Source of the DNA: M55B120 sp965549355
Lineage (GTDB): Bacteria; Actinomycetota; Humimicrobiia; Humimicrobiales; Humimicrobiaceae
Length of the DNA: 5,397 bases
Direction of reading: 5' to 3'
Assembly: GCA_965549355.1 (NCBI GenBank)
Contig: CBEVGD010000100.1
Span: 1-5,397 of the forward strand
Made by a program: the position numbers and the translations under genes. Below, piece by piece: positions 5,397-5,397 of the stretch (position 1 is its first letter; each line of letters begins with the position of its first letter). The notes under the pieces are model-generated. The model did no database searches. It had not been told where the DNA came from and saw only the letters and a program-made list of their open reading frames with translations.

Positions 5397-5397
5397 G

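Overview
The window holds six protein genes and no RNA gene, mobile element or CRISPR array that I can support. It looks bacterial: there are Shine-Dalgarno-like sites before two genes, sigma70-like promoter candidates, and tight gene packing. ATA (Ile) and AGG/AGA (Arg) codons are frequent, and GC is roughly 45% in the main operon but only about 20-30% in the divergent intergenic region. An environmental or candidate-phylum bacterium fits this, but the window does not identify the phylum, and an archaeon is not strictly excluded because type 2 IDI and archaeal-type GGPP synthases also occur there.

Layout. Positions 1-3235, all on the minus strand, form a three-gene isoprenoid operon. Transcription runs from high to low coordinates. 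First comes a COG4091-type oxidoreductase with a Rossmann fold, a homoserine-dehydrogenase-like core and a C-terminal SAF domain (1871-3235). Next is a trans-polyprenyl diphosphate synthase (830-1858). Last is a type 2 (FMN) isopentenyl-diphosphate isomerase (1-826), whose C-terminus is cut by the window edge. The gaps are only 12 and 3 bases. A 118-base leader carrying repeated CTTAAG-type motifs separates this operon from an upstream minus-strand HAD-IB phosphatase (3354-3992). A 201-base, very AT-rich divergent region follows. Then come a plus-strand nucleosidase/phosphorylase of the MTAN/HpnG type (4194-5000) and, tail-to-tail with an 18-base overlap, the C-terminal part of a minus-strand multi-pass membrane protein of the LPG-synthase/AglD flippase-like family (4983-5396).

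How the genes may work together. The isomerase interconverts IPP and DMAPP, and the prenyl synthase condenses them into a longer prenyl diphosphate. The first gene belongs to the broad family that contains the Brucella DRL enzyme, which replaces DXR in the MEP pathway. Its position at the head of an isoprenoid operon makes a DRL-type role the most interesting hypothesis here: the operon would then link the first committed MEP step, IPP/DMAPP balancing and chain elongation. The HAD phosphatase, the HpnG-like nucleosidase and the flippase-like protein could take part in downstream lipid metabolism, but the window shows this only by proximity.
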